DNA from: Lomentospora prolificans
Lineage: Eukaryota > Ascomycota > Sordariomycetes > Microascales > Microascaceae
DNA length: 64,000 nt
Direction of reading: 5' to 3'
Assembly: GCA_029532625.1 (NCBI GenBank)
Contig: JARFXM010000008.1
Coordinates: 1,860,001-1,924,000 of the forward strand
Each line of letters begins with the position of its first letter. Position 1 is the stretch's first letter. A program made the position numbers and the translations under genes. Shown one piece after another: positions 48,101 through 61,100 of this stretch. The notes under the pieces were generated by a model, which searched no databases, was not told where the DNA came from, and worked only from the letters and a program-made list of their open reading frames with translations.

Positions 48101-50297
48101 GTCCTTCGACACGAATCTACGCGCTGGTGGCTACATTGTGAACAGGTTCTTGACTGGTGTTCGGCCTCAAGAATACTTTTTTCACTTGATGGCCGGGAGA
48201 GAAGGCCTCATTGATACCGCTGTCAAGACCTCGCGCTCCGGATACCTTCAGCGGTGCATCATTAAGGGTATGGAAGGACTTGTCGTCGCTTACGATACCA
48301 CTGTCCGTGACTCGGACGGCACCCTTGTGCAGTTCCTCTACGGAGAAGACGGTCTTGATATCACGAAGCAAGAATATCTTGAAGATTTTGAGTTCGTTCT
48401 CCGCAACATTAAGTCCCAAGCATCGCAGCTCCATTTCGGAGCGGACGGAAATAAAAACCTGATCACTAAAAAATCCGACGTCCTCAAACACATGAAGAGC
48501 ACCCTCAAACATGCCAAACGTGGTGGCGACTCGATGAAGGACCCTGCCAATTCATTGTTCAACCCCGCGAGAACTTTATTTGCAACATCCGAGAATTTTT
48601 TCGAGGCAATGTCATCATATTTATCTGAAAATAAAGATAACCTTATCCGTGGTACACAACATGAATCGGCGGCACCCTCAACCAGTCCGAAGCCGAGTCG
48701 CAAAACCGCGGAAACTCTCCTAGCAACCAAATTCATGCGCTCCCTGGTGGAGCCTGGCGAAGCCGTGGGTATAGTAGCCGGGCAATCTATTGGGGAACCA
48801 TCAACCCAAATGACTCTGAACACCTTCCATTTGGCGGGTCATTCGGCCAAGAACGTCACGCTCGGTATTCCCAGGCTAAGGGAAATTCTTATGACGGCAG
48901 CCAAGAATATTTCCACCCCGAGCATGACGCTATTGGTTGATAAGGAACTATCAATTGAAGAGGGTCAACTCTTTGCCAGATCAATCAGCGTTCTGCCACT
49001 CTCATATGTCATCGACACGGCGAGGGTGATGGAGACAGTCGGCCATAGTGATGATTTTGGACTGGCCAAACTTTACAGGGTTCGGCTGTCGTTCTTCCCT
49101 ATCAAGGAAATCAGACACATGTACGGTATCGACATATCCACTATCCTTTCAACGGTTGAAAACATCTTTATACCACGCCTTCTCGCCATTATTCGCAAAG
49201 AGATCAAGAAACGAAGTAGTCAGGGTGGTTCAGCAACACCAGTTGTTGGTGTCCGTACCGGAGTTCTTAAGTTGTCTCAAGCCCCGAACATATCACAAGC
49301 TGGCATGGATGACGACGGTGACGATGAGGGTGATGAAGATGCGACTAGTGCAAAAAACAAACAGAATCGGATTCAAACGATATCGTACGGGCCGAATGAT
49401 GATGAAGATGACTTCATACAGAGACAGATGGCCAGGGAAGCATCGCCAACTGACGATGACGATCTTGATGAGGAGCATCATCTTGGCGACCCTTCAACGC
49501 GCGCTGATGAGGATGACACTGATGATTCGGGGCGCCATCCGCCTAGCGAGAGGAATAGGACAAGTGGAACCACGTTAAACGCCCAAAACGCTGAATATTC
49601 GAGCCGAATCCGATCAAAACATGGGAATATCACCGATTTCCGATACAGTCTCTCCGACAACCAACAATCCGCTTTCAGCGTGGAGTTTACGGCGGAGTAT
49701 AACATCGATACGCCGAAGCTTCTCATGGTGAACCTGGTGCGTGATGCTGTCAAGCGATCTGTGATACAGCAAGTCCAGGGACTCGGTCAATGTACCTTCG
49801 TTGCCAAAGAAAAAATGGAAGGAGGGGTCGAAATGCCAGTCATTCATACCTCAGGCGTCAATTTGCGAGCTATGTGGCAATTTCCCGACTTCGTGGACGT
49901 TGACCGCATTATGACAAACGATATCGCTACTACGCTTGAGGAGTACGGTGTAGAGGCATGTCGCAGTAACATCATAAAGGAGTTGCGAGGCGTCTTTCAA
50001 TCTCATAACATCACCGTTGACAACCGGCATCTAAATCTAATCGCCGACTATATGACAAGGAACGGAGAATTTACCCCCTTTAACCGTCTCGGTTTGGCCG
50101 GCAACGTCAGTCCATTTACGAAAATGAGCTTCGAGACGACTGTTGCATTCCTGCGGGATGCATTGATAGAGGGTGATTGGGATGATCTGACGACTCCAAG
50201 CGCTAGGATCGTTGTGGGAAAACTAGGCAGGGTTGGAACTGGCGCATTTGATGTACTTGGAATGGCCCCAACCCGGCACTTGGAAGCGACGGCTTAG
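45125..50297 (+). CDS. RPA190: DNA-directed RNA polymerase I largest subunit (A190)
   Basis: Catalytic subunit of the nucleolar enzyme that makes the large rRNA precursor. Exon 1 is 45,125–45,306, ending LYDPALGAWGDLP. A 58-bp intron (GTAAGT, branch CTGAC, CATAG) follows, and exon 2 is 45,365–50,297. The product is 1704 residues. The clamp zinc-binding stretch CDTCHLRNAQCPGHPGH starts at residue 62, directly after the junction, proving the splice. The active-site loop NADFDGDEMN has metal-binding Asp628, Asp630 and Asp632. The bridge-helix and funnel region FFHLMAGREGLIDTAVKTSR lies near residue 1000. The trigger-loop motif GEAVGIVAGQSIGEPSTQMT lies near 1195. An acidic insertion at about 1375–1480 (DDDGDDEGDED and further Asp/Glu runs) is typical of the Pol I jaw. 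The ATG at 45,125 starts MNISSPVADAIERIDFGFIS, as expected. Confidence 0.97.
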
Positions 50298-50851
50298 TTG
50301 GAAGCCACTTGATTTCTTTTCGTGTCATTGACCGCACTCACCAATTGCACATGTACTTAGTCTTATTACTGCTGTTTTATTTTTCCTTTCTCTATTCAAG
50401 GAAGCACCTTGTCTTTCCGAGCTCTAGCATTCAACAGCACACACAAAGTACCCTTGGACCACTCCAACACTCTCAAATCGTACGGAAGTCAAGGCTAGTC
50501 AACTCAAACCACGCAGGAGCCATCATCGCGCGAGACAGATACGGAAGTTGTGAGCGGCATTGTTGATATGAGACTAGGGCGCCCACGACTAGTAAACCTC
50601 TCGTAGCCGATATTCTTGTATTGCGTTCAATAATGCATCTTCCACCTCTTTTAGCCTCTAGAGTACATGAAAAAAAATGACATCTGTTGCGTCCATAAAA
50701 GTTTTCGGAAGTCCTACCTTTCAGCTTTCCAGTTCCGTCTAGGGCTGGCGAGTGCGCCGGCGTATGAAAGAAGTCCCACTAGGGTACCGGGACAAATTGG
50801 TCGTTCATGAGCTCACAACAAGGGGGATTCTAGTGGGTGTCATAGCGAAGC
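50298..50851. other. Convergent intergenic region
   Basis: 554 bases lie between the 3' ends of RPA190 and the second C2H2 gene. A short frame of 85 codons at its start has no recognisable features. No RNA gene was seen. Confidence 0.5.
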
Positions 50852-52148
50852 TTAATATGGGTAGTCCCGTGGCCTAGGGGGCTTCATCGTGTCGGTCCGG
50901 TCCGGTGATGGCGCCGCGCGGGGGGTTAGGCCTGAGAACGGAAGGTTCAACCGAGAGCCGTCTTGTTCATTTTGATAACGTTCGTCGGAGCTTCTTTCGT
51001 CGAAGTCTCCGGCTCGCATATTCACAGTTCCGATGTCAAATCGCCTCGCACAGCCGTCCTCCATATGCCTATAAAACGAGGAGTCTTCGGTTAGTTATCC
51101 CTTGGCCAAACCTTTGGGCTCATTATAAGTCAATTCACCTTCTCAGAGTGTCTTTTCGAGCGAAGAGGCGGCCACAATAGTCGCACCTATGATTCCTTTC
51201 CTTCATATGTACACTTTGGTGATGTCTCTGAAGGTCTGTCTTCCGGACGAACTTCTTGGTGCAGCCATTCTCTAGACACGGGAACGGATACTCGCGCTTC
51301 TCATCGTGAGTCTCCATATGCGCCTTGAAATTGTAACTCCGGCTGAAAAGCTTTCCACACCCCTTGAAATCACACTGGAAGTTAGCTTCTTCTTTCGTTG
51401 TGAGTCGTCTCGATACCCTCCTGGGCCGATGGTTGTGACCTTTGGTGGTGGGAATGAGAGCCGCCGCGTCGTCTGGAGAACTCTGACTATACGGCCCCAG
51501 CTCAAGACGCCTGTGCCAAGGAAGGTAATGTGGCTCACTCAAGAGATCTGTCGACATAATTAAGCAAGATTCAGAGTGGGATATGGGGCCGGGCTGAACT
51601 GCGGCAGGGGTTCGGTAGTAAGAATCGTCCCCTCGAACGTAGGGCTCTAGTGCGTGCGCCTTCGGACTACGCTGTGCCGGAGCCGCGAGCGCGGGCATAT
51701 GTTGGTCGTAGGGTACATCAAACTGTGTGGCGCAAAGGTTGTGGGGGGTGATAAGTCCCATCTGCCCTCGAGGAGACGCCGAACTCTCTGCTCTGCGCGA
51801 AGAGTCCCTGTGATAAAATCTCGGTCCGCAAGATAGTGGACCTAATGCTGCGAAGCACGAGAATGAATCATATCCGCCGCCAATAACGCTAGTAGTAGAT
51901 GAGGTGGTCGAATCCATTGCTACGGACAGTTTCCAACCTGATTCCCCCACACTCAAGGAACTCTGGGTTCCGAAAGGCGAGTGTGGACTTGCTTGCGGGC
52001 ACAGAGAATCCTTGGTGGCTGCAGGAGTGAGATTATACTGCTGGTCTAGGAGCACAGGCGAGGGATAATCTGAAGTGTTGCTAGATGGGTTGAGATGGTG
52101 TGAAAGCGAGGATGAAGATTTTCTGAGTTGGGGAGGCGTGACATTCAT
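50852..52148 (-). CDS. C2H2 zinc-finger protein, putative transcription factor
   Basis: Predicted 408-residue nuclear protein. Minus-strand exons are 52,148–51,139 and 51,068–50,852. The 70-bp intron (51,069–51,138) starts GTGAAT, has branch ATAACTAACC and ends TATAG. The Ser/Pro-rich N-terminal 250 residues have no recognised domain. Fingers: about 257–280 (CDFKGCGKLF…H…H), about 290–315 (CLENGCTKKFVRKTDLQRHH…H) and about 322–343 (CDYCGRLFARKDTLRRHMEDGC). The last is of C2HC form and is only completed by the second exon, which supports the intron. The frame extends three codons further 5' but begins with TTG, so the ATG at 52,148 (MNVTPPQL) is used. I do not recognise a named orthologue. The target genes are unknown. 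Confidence 0.85.
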
Positions 52149-54934
52149 TTTAAACAACTTTATCGTCTATTGTCGGCCACTGCCAGGGGGAGGAGGCCGA
52201 GATAGGAGTAGGCGTGATGGCGGATATGTTGTCGGTAGAGAACTGCCATTCCACTGCGAGGCCTAGGCGGGCCATTTACATGTAGGTTAAGAAACTGTGT
52301 AGACAAGGCGCGGTAGGGAGCCGAATAACATAGGAGAATGGGAGACATCTGTATAGTCAACCGGCCATATTTAAACAAGTACGGCCCAGCATTGGTCCAG
52401 CTTTGATGGCATGGAAGGGTAAGATGAAGCCCCCCCCCCCGTGAGGAAGGATCCCGTCAATATACCAACAGTGTCCACCGCCTGTATTAGTACTCCCGTA
52501 GGTATACTGGGCTAACAATTAATGTACAAATGGCGAGACGGACCAGGCGAAAAGGCATGGCGGTAGGTATTCGACACATCTTTAGGGCATATTTCTCCCC
52601 ACCTAGTGCTCCATGGAGTGACAACGGTTAGATGAAGCGGTAACCTTGGAGTAGCGGAGATACTCAACCCCATAATGGAGCTGTTCTATACTATGTTTTG
52701 GGTACTGCAAATGCCAACGAGTGGTTGTATGCGATATGACAACTATTGCATCCTGCCAAGGCAGTTGCTCATATCGATGGGGGGCGGTGTGCCAAATACG
52801 TTCCACTAGCGCTGGTCCTCTTCAAGCAATAGATGGTGAGCAATGCTTACTTGGGACTTTTGGCGTCGAATAACACAAAGTTTCCGCGATCTTGAGGCCA
52901 TACATGAAGGATTCCGCCTCGACATGGGATTTCAGTTGTTGGTGGGCAAATGGGCGAGGGGTACGCAGAGTGGGATGCAGGCTGACCACGGATGGAACGT
53001 CAAACTAAGGTTCGAAAACCAAGTTTAGGTAGATGCCAATAACGTGCCGCTTTCTTACAAGGTGTGAGGCCGCCGATTGGTTTTTAGAGCGAGCGTTGTA
53101 CAGGCGACACAGCCGCAGTTGCTATCTTCAAATGCGTGCCGAGGGATGCTGGTGGTACGAAGCCAATGCTTGTCCTACCACGCTTGAGCTCCTAATCGTG
53201 CGTTGATGCCTATCAAAATGCGGGGTAAATAGGCCAGGATTTAGGTGGCCGGCTTCAGCCTGTGGAGCCTTCTTTCGTGCAAGCGAACTTGAGGGACAGT
53301 GAGCTACGGAGGCAGTGCTTGTGGGACGACTGATCATTTGAGCATCCATCAACAGAAATGCCCTTTTTGGCGCTGGCAGGGTTAGGCCAGCGACATCTGA
53401 AAACACCATCTATGCAATTTTTTTCTCATGGTCTTCTATCCGTTTTTAGGCAGTCCAACTGTAGGCTCGCGCAGTTCGAGCTAACAGCCGGCTGAGTCTC
53501 ACGGCATGGCTGTAGCTAAAGATTATCGACTGCTGTGCGTCGTTCGCTGAACCGTCTCGACATTTCTTCTTCCTCTTTCTGCCTTCCTTGAGCATTGCCC
53601 CTCGACCGTGAGGGTATGCGAAATTTCATCGCAGACGAGTCCCTTGGTTGCAGTAGCCTGTGAAGACTTGCAGCCTTTCAGTCGGGTCGGGGAAAAGGGG
53701 GGGGGAAGGGATTGATGAACGGGAGCTAAGCTTTGGTAGATTAGGTGTCCCTGATATGGTAGTAAAGAGATTAGTGAATTCCTTTGGCTAGAACCAACCA
53801 AGGCCGTGGATTAGGCAGAATCTCGATAAAGAGGTAGTCCATGATAGATCCACGTTACACGGGGGCAAGGATGCGCTAAAGGCTGAGCGTCGAGTGTGAG
53901 TTTTCGCCATTTCTTCATTGTTGGACGGTGAATATTATCTTACTTCGTACCAATGTATTTTTTTTTTGTGTTACCAGCCAGGACTCGTTGCCGCCAATCC
54001 TCTCCTTGTGTCACCCATCAGAGAGGCATTTTCTCCCATGGGCGTTTACGAGCTCGCTAGAGTTGTGGAGTGAGAACCGCTAATGGCTTTGCCAGAAGGC
54101 TTGGAGCTTTTCCCTCTACTTGCTGGGAGCATTCTCCTATGCGGCCTTACTTCGTACTGCCTGCAGCTCCACCACGACCAACTCGCCAGCGTTAAAAGCA
54201 CTGCCCTGTTGGGCACAGGTTAAAGAGAGGTAGACTGATACAACATACGATGACCGTGGCTCGCACATGGCTTCGGGATGAACTGCACAACTAGTTTAGT
54301 TTAATTAAAAGGGATAGTCACACAGATCTCATGGACCCCGTCGATCAAGCAATCCGTCTGGTCGTGAAACGCTACAGGGTACCTGACCGGATTATCAACA
54401 AGTATTGTACCTTATACCTTAGGACGGGGGATATGGAGGAAAGCAATGCGCGATTGCTCGATACCTCCCAATATTGAAGCAGTGTTTGGCTAGTTGGGGA
54501 CGGATGTGTTCCAACGCTGATTTTATTTTTCTCTCTTAATACTGCGCTTATTCGTCCTTTAGGCACGGGGATCTCGCCAGCAGTGGCGCAGGAGCCGAAG
54601 CAGGCGGCGATGTATGACACGTGACCACGCGGAAGTTTGGTGGCTGGAGCAATGGCTGACAAAATCAGGAAAGAGAGCTAAGCTGGGTTTCAATTGCTTT
54701 TCACGGCCAGTGCTGCACTTAGGATCTTCCCCATACGTTTAAATCTTCTCACCTCACAGGCACAGTCAGAGATGGATGTGTGGTAGAAATAATTCTATAG
54801 TTGGATGCTTCGTTTGCAAATCTCACGCGATTTATGATTAGCGTACCTCGGATTGTTTTCGTTTCTTTTTTCTATTTCCCCGATTATCGATCGCTCGAGG
54901 ACCTGCTGGCCAGCAGGTATCTGCCGCGATCACA
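52149..54934. other. Long intergenic region between the C2H2 gene and RAD3
   Basis: About 2.8 kb with only short, overlapping frames that do not resemble proteins. It includes C-tract and G-tract runs near 52,431 and 53,697 and a T-tract near 53,957. It contains the divergent promoters of the two flanking genes. A GGTTCGAAAAC word near 53,010 resembles a tRNA B box but no cloverleaf surrounds it. An unannotated noncoding transcript is possible; nothing in the sequence proves one. Confidence 0.45.
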
Positions 54935-57876
54935 ATGAAGTTCAACATCGAGTCAGTACTCAATGACTTTCCGAGCCATCTCTCACGGGTCATCGAGATT
55001 TATAATCGTGGCTGACATACGGCACAGTGACCTTCCAGTTCTCTTTCCTTATCCGAGGATATATCCTGGTATTTTCTGAACCCGAAACCCCATTTAGAAG
55101 TGTGACCGTAGTTCTAATTGTGTAAATTTAGAGCAATATGCGTGAGTATTTGCAGACTGCATCGCGCGGGTAACATTCTGACAAGTTGAATTCTTGACGG
55201 TTGGGACCATCACAGCTACATGTGTGATCTGAAAAGTATGTTCAATGGGTACGCTTAGATTGGAGAAGCCCCCTAATTATGGAATATAGAAACCTTAGAT
55301 GCGGATGGCAACTGTGTTCTTGAAATGCCGTCGGGTACCGGGAAAACCATTTCCCTCCTGTCACTCTTAATCGCCTACCAACAGCACTATCCATCTCAGC
55401 GCAAAATCATATACTGCTCCCGTAGGTTTATCTATTCGAGCTCGCTAGTCTCATCCGGGTTTCTAACGCCTTTGTAACGCTCTAGGAACCACATCGGAGA
55501 TTGAGAAGGCGTTGGCAGAATTGAGAGCGTTGATGAAGTATCGTGCAGAGCAATTGGGCGAAGTCGAGGAGTTCAGAGCTCTTGGTCTCACAAGCCGAAA
55601 GAATCTATGCCTCCACCCATCAGTCAAGAGGGAGAAGAGTGGTGCCATTGTAGATGCTCGGTGTAGAAGTCTCACGGCGGGCTTTGTGATGGAGAGAAAG
55701 AACCGAGGGGAAGCCGTGGATCTTTGCGTTTACCACGACGTATGCATCTTCTATTGATTCTTCTGCCACCCTAACTGACGTTGCGATAGAACCTCGATCT
55801 TCTAGAACCCCACAATTTGATTCCCAACGGTGTTTGGACCCTAGACGCACTTCTCAACTACGGAGAGGAGCATAAACAGTGCCCCTACTTCACAGCGAGA
55901 CGCATGGTGAGTTTAATTGCTTCAGCACTGTCGGGCTTGACCCACCACTAACCAAACTGAGCGGGATCCAGATGCAATATTGCAACGTGATCATTTATTC
56001 ATACCACTACCTGCTAGATCCGAAGATTGCGGAGCGCGTGTCGCGAGAGCTCTCGAAGGACTGTATCGTTGTATTTGACGAAGCGCATAACATCGATAAC
56101 GTCTGCATCGAGTCTTTGAGTACCGATATTACTGAAGATTCTCTCCGAAAAGCTACAAAAGGCGCCCACAACTTGGAGCGCAGGGTCGCTGAATTGAAAG
56201 ATACAGACCAGGAAAAGCTCCGAAACGAATATGAAAAGCTTGTCGAGGGCTTAAGGGGCGCAGAGGAATCCCGTAGAGAGGATGCTTTTATGGCTAACCC
56301 AGGTATGTGCTCTGCAAGCCTGCATATATCAAACGGTTAATATTGACTGCTGGATAGCTCTCCCAGATGATCTCCTTCAGGAGGCTGTTCCTGGCAACAT
56401 ACGAAGAGCGGAGCATTTTGTCGCCTTCCTTAAACGATTCATCGAATACCTTAAAGTAAGTCAACGCTTCTTAATATGTTGATGCCGCAATCCAACAATC
56501 GGCTAATAATCCTTTGCTACTAGACGCGGATGAAAGTCCGGCAGGTCATTTCAGAGAGTCCCCCGTCATTCCTAGCTCATCTCAAAGAGCATACGTTTAT
56601 TGAGAAGAAGCCGCTGAGATTCTGCGCTGAAAGACTATCATCACTCGTGCGGACCCTAGAGCTCACGAATATCGAGGATTACCAACCCTTGCAGGAAGTG
56701 GCTACTTTCGCAACACTTGTAGCGACGTATGAGACTGGCTTTCTACTCATTCTCGAACCATTTGAGTCGGACACGGCTGAGATCCCGAACCCTGTTCTTC
56801 ACTTCATTTGCCTGGACGCTGCAATCGCCATAAAGCCTGTGTTTAATAGGTTCAGAACCGTCATCATAACATCTGGTACAATCTCGCCGCTTGAAATGTA
56901 TCCCAGGATGCTCGACTTCCCTACCGTCGTCCAGGAATCATATAGCATGTCACTTGCTCGGAGATCTTTCCTGCCAATGATCGTTACACGTGGTAGCGAT
57001 CAGGCCTCTATATCCACGAGTTTTCAAGTCCGGAATGAACCGGGCGTTGTGCGTAACTATGGAACGCTTCTGACGGAATTTGCCAAGATTACCCCGGACG
57101 GTATGGTGGTGTTTTTCCCATCCTACTTATACATGGAATCTATTATTAGCATGTGGCAGGGGATGGGCATTTTGGATGAGATTTGGAAGTACAAACTTAT
57201 CTTGGTAGAAACCCCCGATGCACAGGAGACGTCCCTAGCTCTAGAAACGTATCGTACCGCCTGTTGCAATGGGCGAGGGGCTGTCCTATTGTGTGTTGCC
57301 CGGGGCAAGGTGTCGGAAGGTATCGACTTCGACCATCAGTACGGAAGGAGTGTTCTTTGCATCGGAGTACCTTTCCAGTACACTGAATCACGCATTCTAA
57401 AGGCCCGCCTCGAATTCCTACGAGAGACTTATCGCATCCGGGAAAACGACTTTTTATCTTTTGACGCAATGCGCCATGCTGCCCAATGCTTGGGCCGTGT
57501 CCTCAGAGGCAAGGACGATTACGGTATCATGGTGCTTGCTGACCGCAGATTCCAGAAAAAGCGCGGCCAGTTACCCAAGTGGATCAACCAAGGCCTCCTA
57601 GAAGCGGATGTCAATCTCAGCACCGATATGGCAGTGAGCAACGCTCGACGGTTTCTGAAGGGTATGGCGCAACCATTTAGTGCGAAGGATCAGGAGGGGA
57701 TAAGTGCCTGGACGTACGACGACCTTATGAAGCATAAAGAAGCAATGGAGCTAGAGAGAATACGAGAACTCGAAGTTCAAGCCGCTGCGCCGGCAAGACT
57801 TAGTACGATGGTAGGTGACGAATACGGGATCAACGACGGGATGGATGAAGATCTGATGGACATTGATGGGTTTTAA
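54935..57876 (+). CDS. RAD3: DNA repair helicase Rad3/XPD, TFIIH subunit
   Basis: 5'–3' DNA helicase of TFIIH, acting in nucleotide excision repair and Pol II initiation. Ten exons: 54,935–54,951; 55,028–55,068; 55,132–55,141; 55,216–55,235; 55,290–55,421; 55,486–55,739; 55,790–55,906; 55,972–56,302; 56,358–56,455; 56,524–57,876. Every junction is GT–AG and keeps the frame, giving 790 residues. The start reads MKFNIDDLPVLFPYPRIYPE. Walker A is MPSGTGKT (Lys48). Iron–sulphur cluster cysteines are 115, 133, 154 and 189. The DEAH box is 233–236 (VVFDEAHNID). Late helicase motifs include VARGKVSEGIDF and AAQCLGRVLRGKDDYG. Exons three and four are only 10 and 20 bases long. The C-terminal tail after QPFSAKDQEG is acidic and poorly conserved. 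Confidence 0.97.
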
Positions 57877-58054
57877 TTTGAGCAGCTGCTTGACTCATCG
57901 TTCGTCAAACAGCGCTATGATAGTTAATGACCTATGCTAAAGGTTGCCGGATCGTCTCCTTGGGCTAATCTACACCTGGAGACTGGAGAGAAAGTGACCA
58001 GATGCCCCCAATGCCCGCTAAAACCCACTCTTCTGTGTTCCCAGGATATGCCGT

Positions 58055-61000
58055 TTATGCTTGCGTCATCTGTAGAGTATGCCGGGTGAGTTTGCGAGCT
58101 CTCATTTCGGGAATGGTATATTTCTTTCCAGGCCGCCTGCCTATTTCAACACAAAGTAGGCGGATGAAATCCCTGTGAAGCCAGTAAGAACTATGCGCGC
58201 TTAGCATATTCAGATATTGAATTTCTAGGGGCCCACTGCCCGAGTGAAGGTAGTAATCAATCTGTGCATTATCGTTGAGCAGGTACGCCTTCCTCTCTGC
58301 AATCTCCTCCCTCGTGAAATCGTGAACTTCCAATTCAAGTTGCGACGGCAAACGGGCTACGTTTGGCATCGTGTTGGATGTAGCTGTAAGCCCAACCTTG
58401 GATCCCTTCATCGGGACGAAGCCACGGATGGCGTTGCCTAACATTTCGACGAATGAGCTAGTCGTGCTCGGAGCATAAGCCGGTTTCAAACTCGCGGCGT
58501 AGGACGGGTCAATGGTCCCGTTTAACAAGTACGCAATAGGGTCTTCTTTTGCAAGAATGTTGTAGATGTTGTCGACGGCAACGCAACCGAGTGTGCCTGC
58601 TTCCCCACATGTATCCTTCGCCGTGGCGTCGCTCTCGTCGGCCCCTGGTTTTAGCCGCCCCCGCCGAGGGAGTAGGGCTCCACGCTCTAGGAGAAGGAAG
58701 AAAGCGGCTGGACTACCAGCAAGGAATAGATTCGTAGTATCGAATTGGAAAAAATCGGGGTTTATTCCAGGATCCGATTGGGTTAGTTTGGATATATAAG
58801 TGGGTTGATGCGAGAGAATATCTATCGCCATTGCGCTTCCAAGTGAGTGCGCGATGAGGTGGACACGGCCGTGGCTCACAAATCCCGGGTTGTTCTGGCA
58901 CCAGAGATGATATACTCGGTTTGCCTCGGCTACCAAGGCATTTATCATCTTCGGCTTGTGCTGCGACATGTAAAAGGGGATATCGAACATGATGTCAGAT
59001 ATCATGCTTCGGACAGCTGGGATTGTGGGTGGCTCGATATCCTTCAACCCGAAGGCGTTGAGGGCCTCCGCAGTCATGTCAGCTTCTGTCATGGGTCCGC
59101 CATCCTCGAAAGATAGGTTTTGACGCCAGTTTATCGGAAGGACCATAATACCCTGATTCTCCTCCCTTAAAACTGCCTTGATTGCTGGGTTGGCGAGCTC
59201 CAAATTAACGGCTCGTCTAAATGCATTGATTGCGTGGGTGAAATGAAAGCTTTCAACTCTCTCCGCAAACTTCTGCCCGATTCCATGAATAACCAGCACC
59301 AGGTCATTTACCCTAGCTCGCTCTTGGTCTACTCCGCAAGACGGGCAGGGCCGAGGGCTTTCGGATGCCGTTGCTTGCGTTGGAATGCGGGTTTCGGTGG
59401 ACGCAGGGCTTTCCGAGTCAGCTCTTTTAGGGGTTTCGGCACCTGTATCAAACCCTCGAATAACCGGTATGCCCACGGTTGACCCTTTCATTATTTTGGC
59501 GGCGGGACGCCGGCTATAATAGGCTGAGGGCTTTAGACTAGGTTTGAGTAGAAACGCCAAACGAGTATCTTTGAAAATTACATGGTAGTTGGCGAAAGGG
59601 CGGGGTGTCGGAGCTGTTATAGATGGCCCCCCTCCACCGTGTAGTGCTATAAAGCTCCCTTCCGCGGATACCTCTCCTTTGAAGCATCGTGCAGCGCAGA
59701 ACGGGTCAATTGGTGTACCAGTAGAGGGTTTACACTCGCCACGCATCCCAGGTTTAGCAGGAGGATCCTCGGGCCAAAGACGGTACGAGATCTTCTCTTC
59801 ACCGACGGGGCCGACTTCAATTGCACACCGGAGCTCGTCTCTCCAAGTCTCGGTCCAAGGTCGAAGTTCTTTATAGCCCACTTCCAGCTGGTTTGCGACT
59901 TCAACTGGGACCGGTTGCATGGTATCTCTAATAATAAAGTTAGTTTACAATAGTAGCATGGCAAACCAGATAGCAAGCATACCTATAAAACCAGGTAGCG
60001 CGCATGACTACCGCTCGATCGTTAACGGGAGACCAGTATATCGGCTTCATTTGGAGAGCTGGGAGCGACACTACATGTAGCCGAGACGCACCCACGACGA
60101 CCTCCTGAGTTAAGTGCGAGAGATTTGATGAGGGAGTTGGTGGCTTAGCTCCATCTTGATGGGTATGCCCTATTATGGGCTGCGATGAAGTGCTGGTGGT
60201 ACTAGGTTCTTTAATGTCTGATCGGACGTCATGTCCCGTCAAAGGGGGTGACGGAGGGCTGGTTAAAGATGTGGAACTACCGACTCTTACAAACGGAGTC
60301 CCCGTTATTCCGTCGTCGACCGGCAAAGCTCGAGAGCTTGGCAGCACGTCAAGATACCTATGGTCACTATCGTCACCAGTAGCGGCGAAGAGGATGTCGT
60401 CACCAGGACCAAGGCTATCCCCAGGACGCATTCTGTATGCTCGCGCGGCGCCATCTTTTAATAGCGTGTGTGGCGCTGCTGACAAGGCCTGGTTCGGATG
60501 AAGTTGGGGCCTGGCATCATCCTGAAGGCATTTAAGGTGCATCATTATTCTCTGAACAACGCGACCAGTACTTAGTTGATCCTGGCTTTTCCTGAAGAGT
60601 ACACAGAAGCCTTCCTGCATTTGAGTTTCTACGTCGTCGTACAATTCGGGGCAACAAACAGGGGCTGGCGAGTCGGGCCCACTGAAGAAGTCAGGAGGAT
60701 GGGCTATCACCTGAGATTCTCGCGCCTTAGTTCCGTGTTTTTCGAAATGAGACATAGCTAGACATTGAACGATGCGACGCAGTGTCTCCTCATTCTCTAA
60801 CAGTGTCTCCGAAGTGCACTCTTGTCCGGCCTGTAGGTGAGCCTTCCGATAGCGTTCCTGGCTGAGAGTGAGCCATGCTCTCTCCAGAGCATTATTGTCT
60901 ATTGTTGAGAAGGGCTGATGGTGTCCCTTTGTGTGTTTGGTCTCCACCGACGAGCTTGCCAGATTGGTCGAGAGGAGGTCGTCGATAGATGTAGGGGACC

Positions 61001-61100
61001 AGTAGAAAAATCGAGCCGAAACGAGAGGAGGGCCATCTTCACTGGTGGTCGAGAGCTGATACGGAGGTGTCAGCCGACAGGACGTAGAATACGTATGCAT
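58055..61100 (-). CDS. DDHD-domain phospholipase (phosphatidic-acid-preferring PLA1 family)
   Basis: Predicted 996-residue intracellular lipase related to DDHD1/DDHD2 and yeast YOR022C. Minus-strand exons are 61,100–59,983 and 59,927–58,055. The 55-bp intron (59,928–59,982) starts GTATGC and ends TATTAG, with CTAAC shortly before the acceptor. The junction rebuilds WFYRDTMQPV, a conserved segment. Exon 1 begins with MHTYS, then a family-typical ARFFYWSP. The lipase core includes VLVIHGIGQKF near residue 600 and the nucleophile elbow LIAHSLGSAMAIDIL near 735. The C-terminal DDHD region includes NILAKEDPIAYLLNG, QIDYYLHSG and SAHSSYWLHRDF. The elbow reads AHSLG rather than GHSLG. A Ser/Pro/Thr-rich linker lies at about 270–340. 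No signal peptide or transmembrane helix is apparent. Another upstream exon cannot be excluded. Confidence 0.9.

Noticed and set aside
53000..53030. tRNA gene suggested by a GGTTCGAAAAC B-box-like word
   Set aside because: No A box at the right distance and no foldable acceptor or anticodon arms around it.
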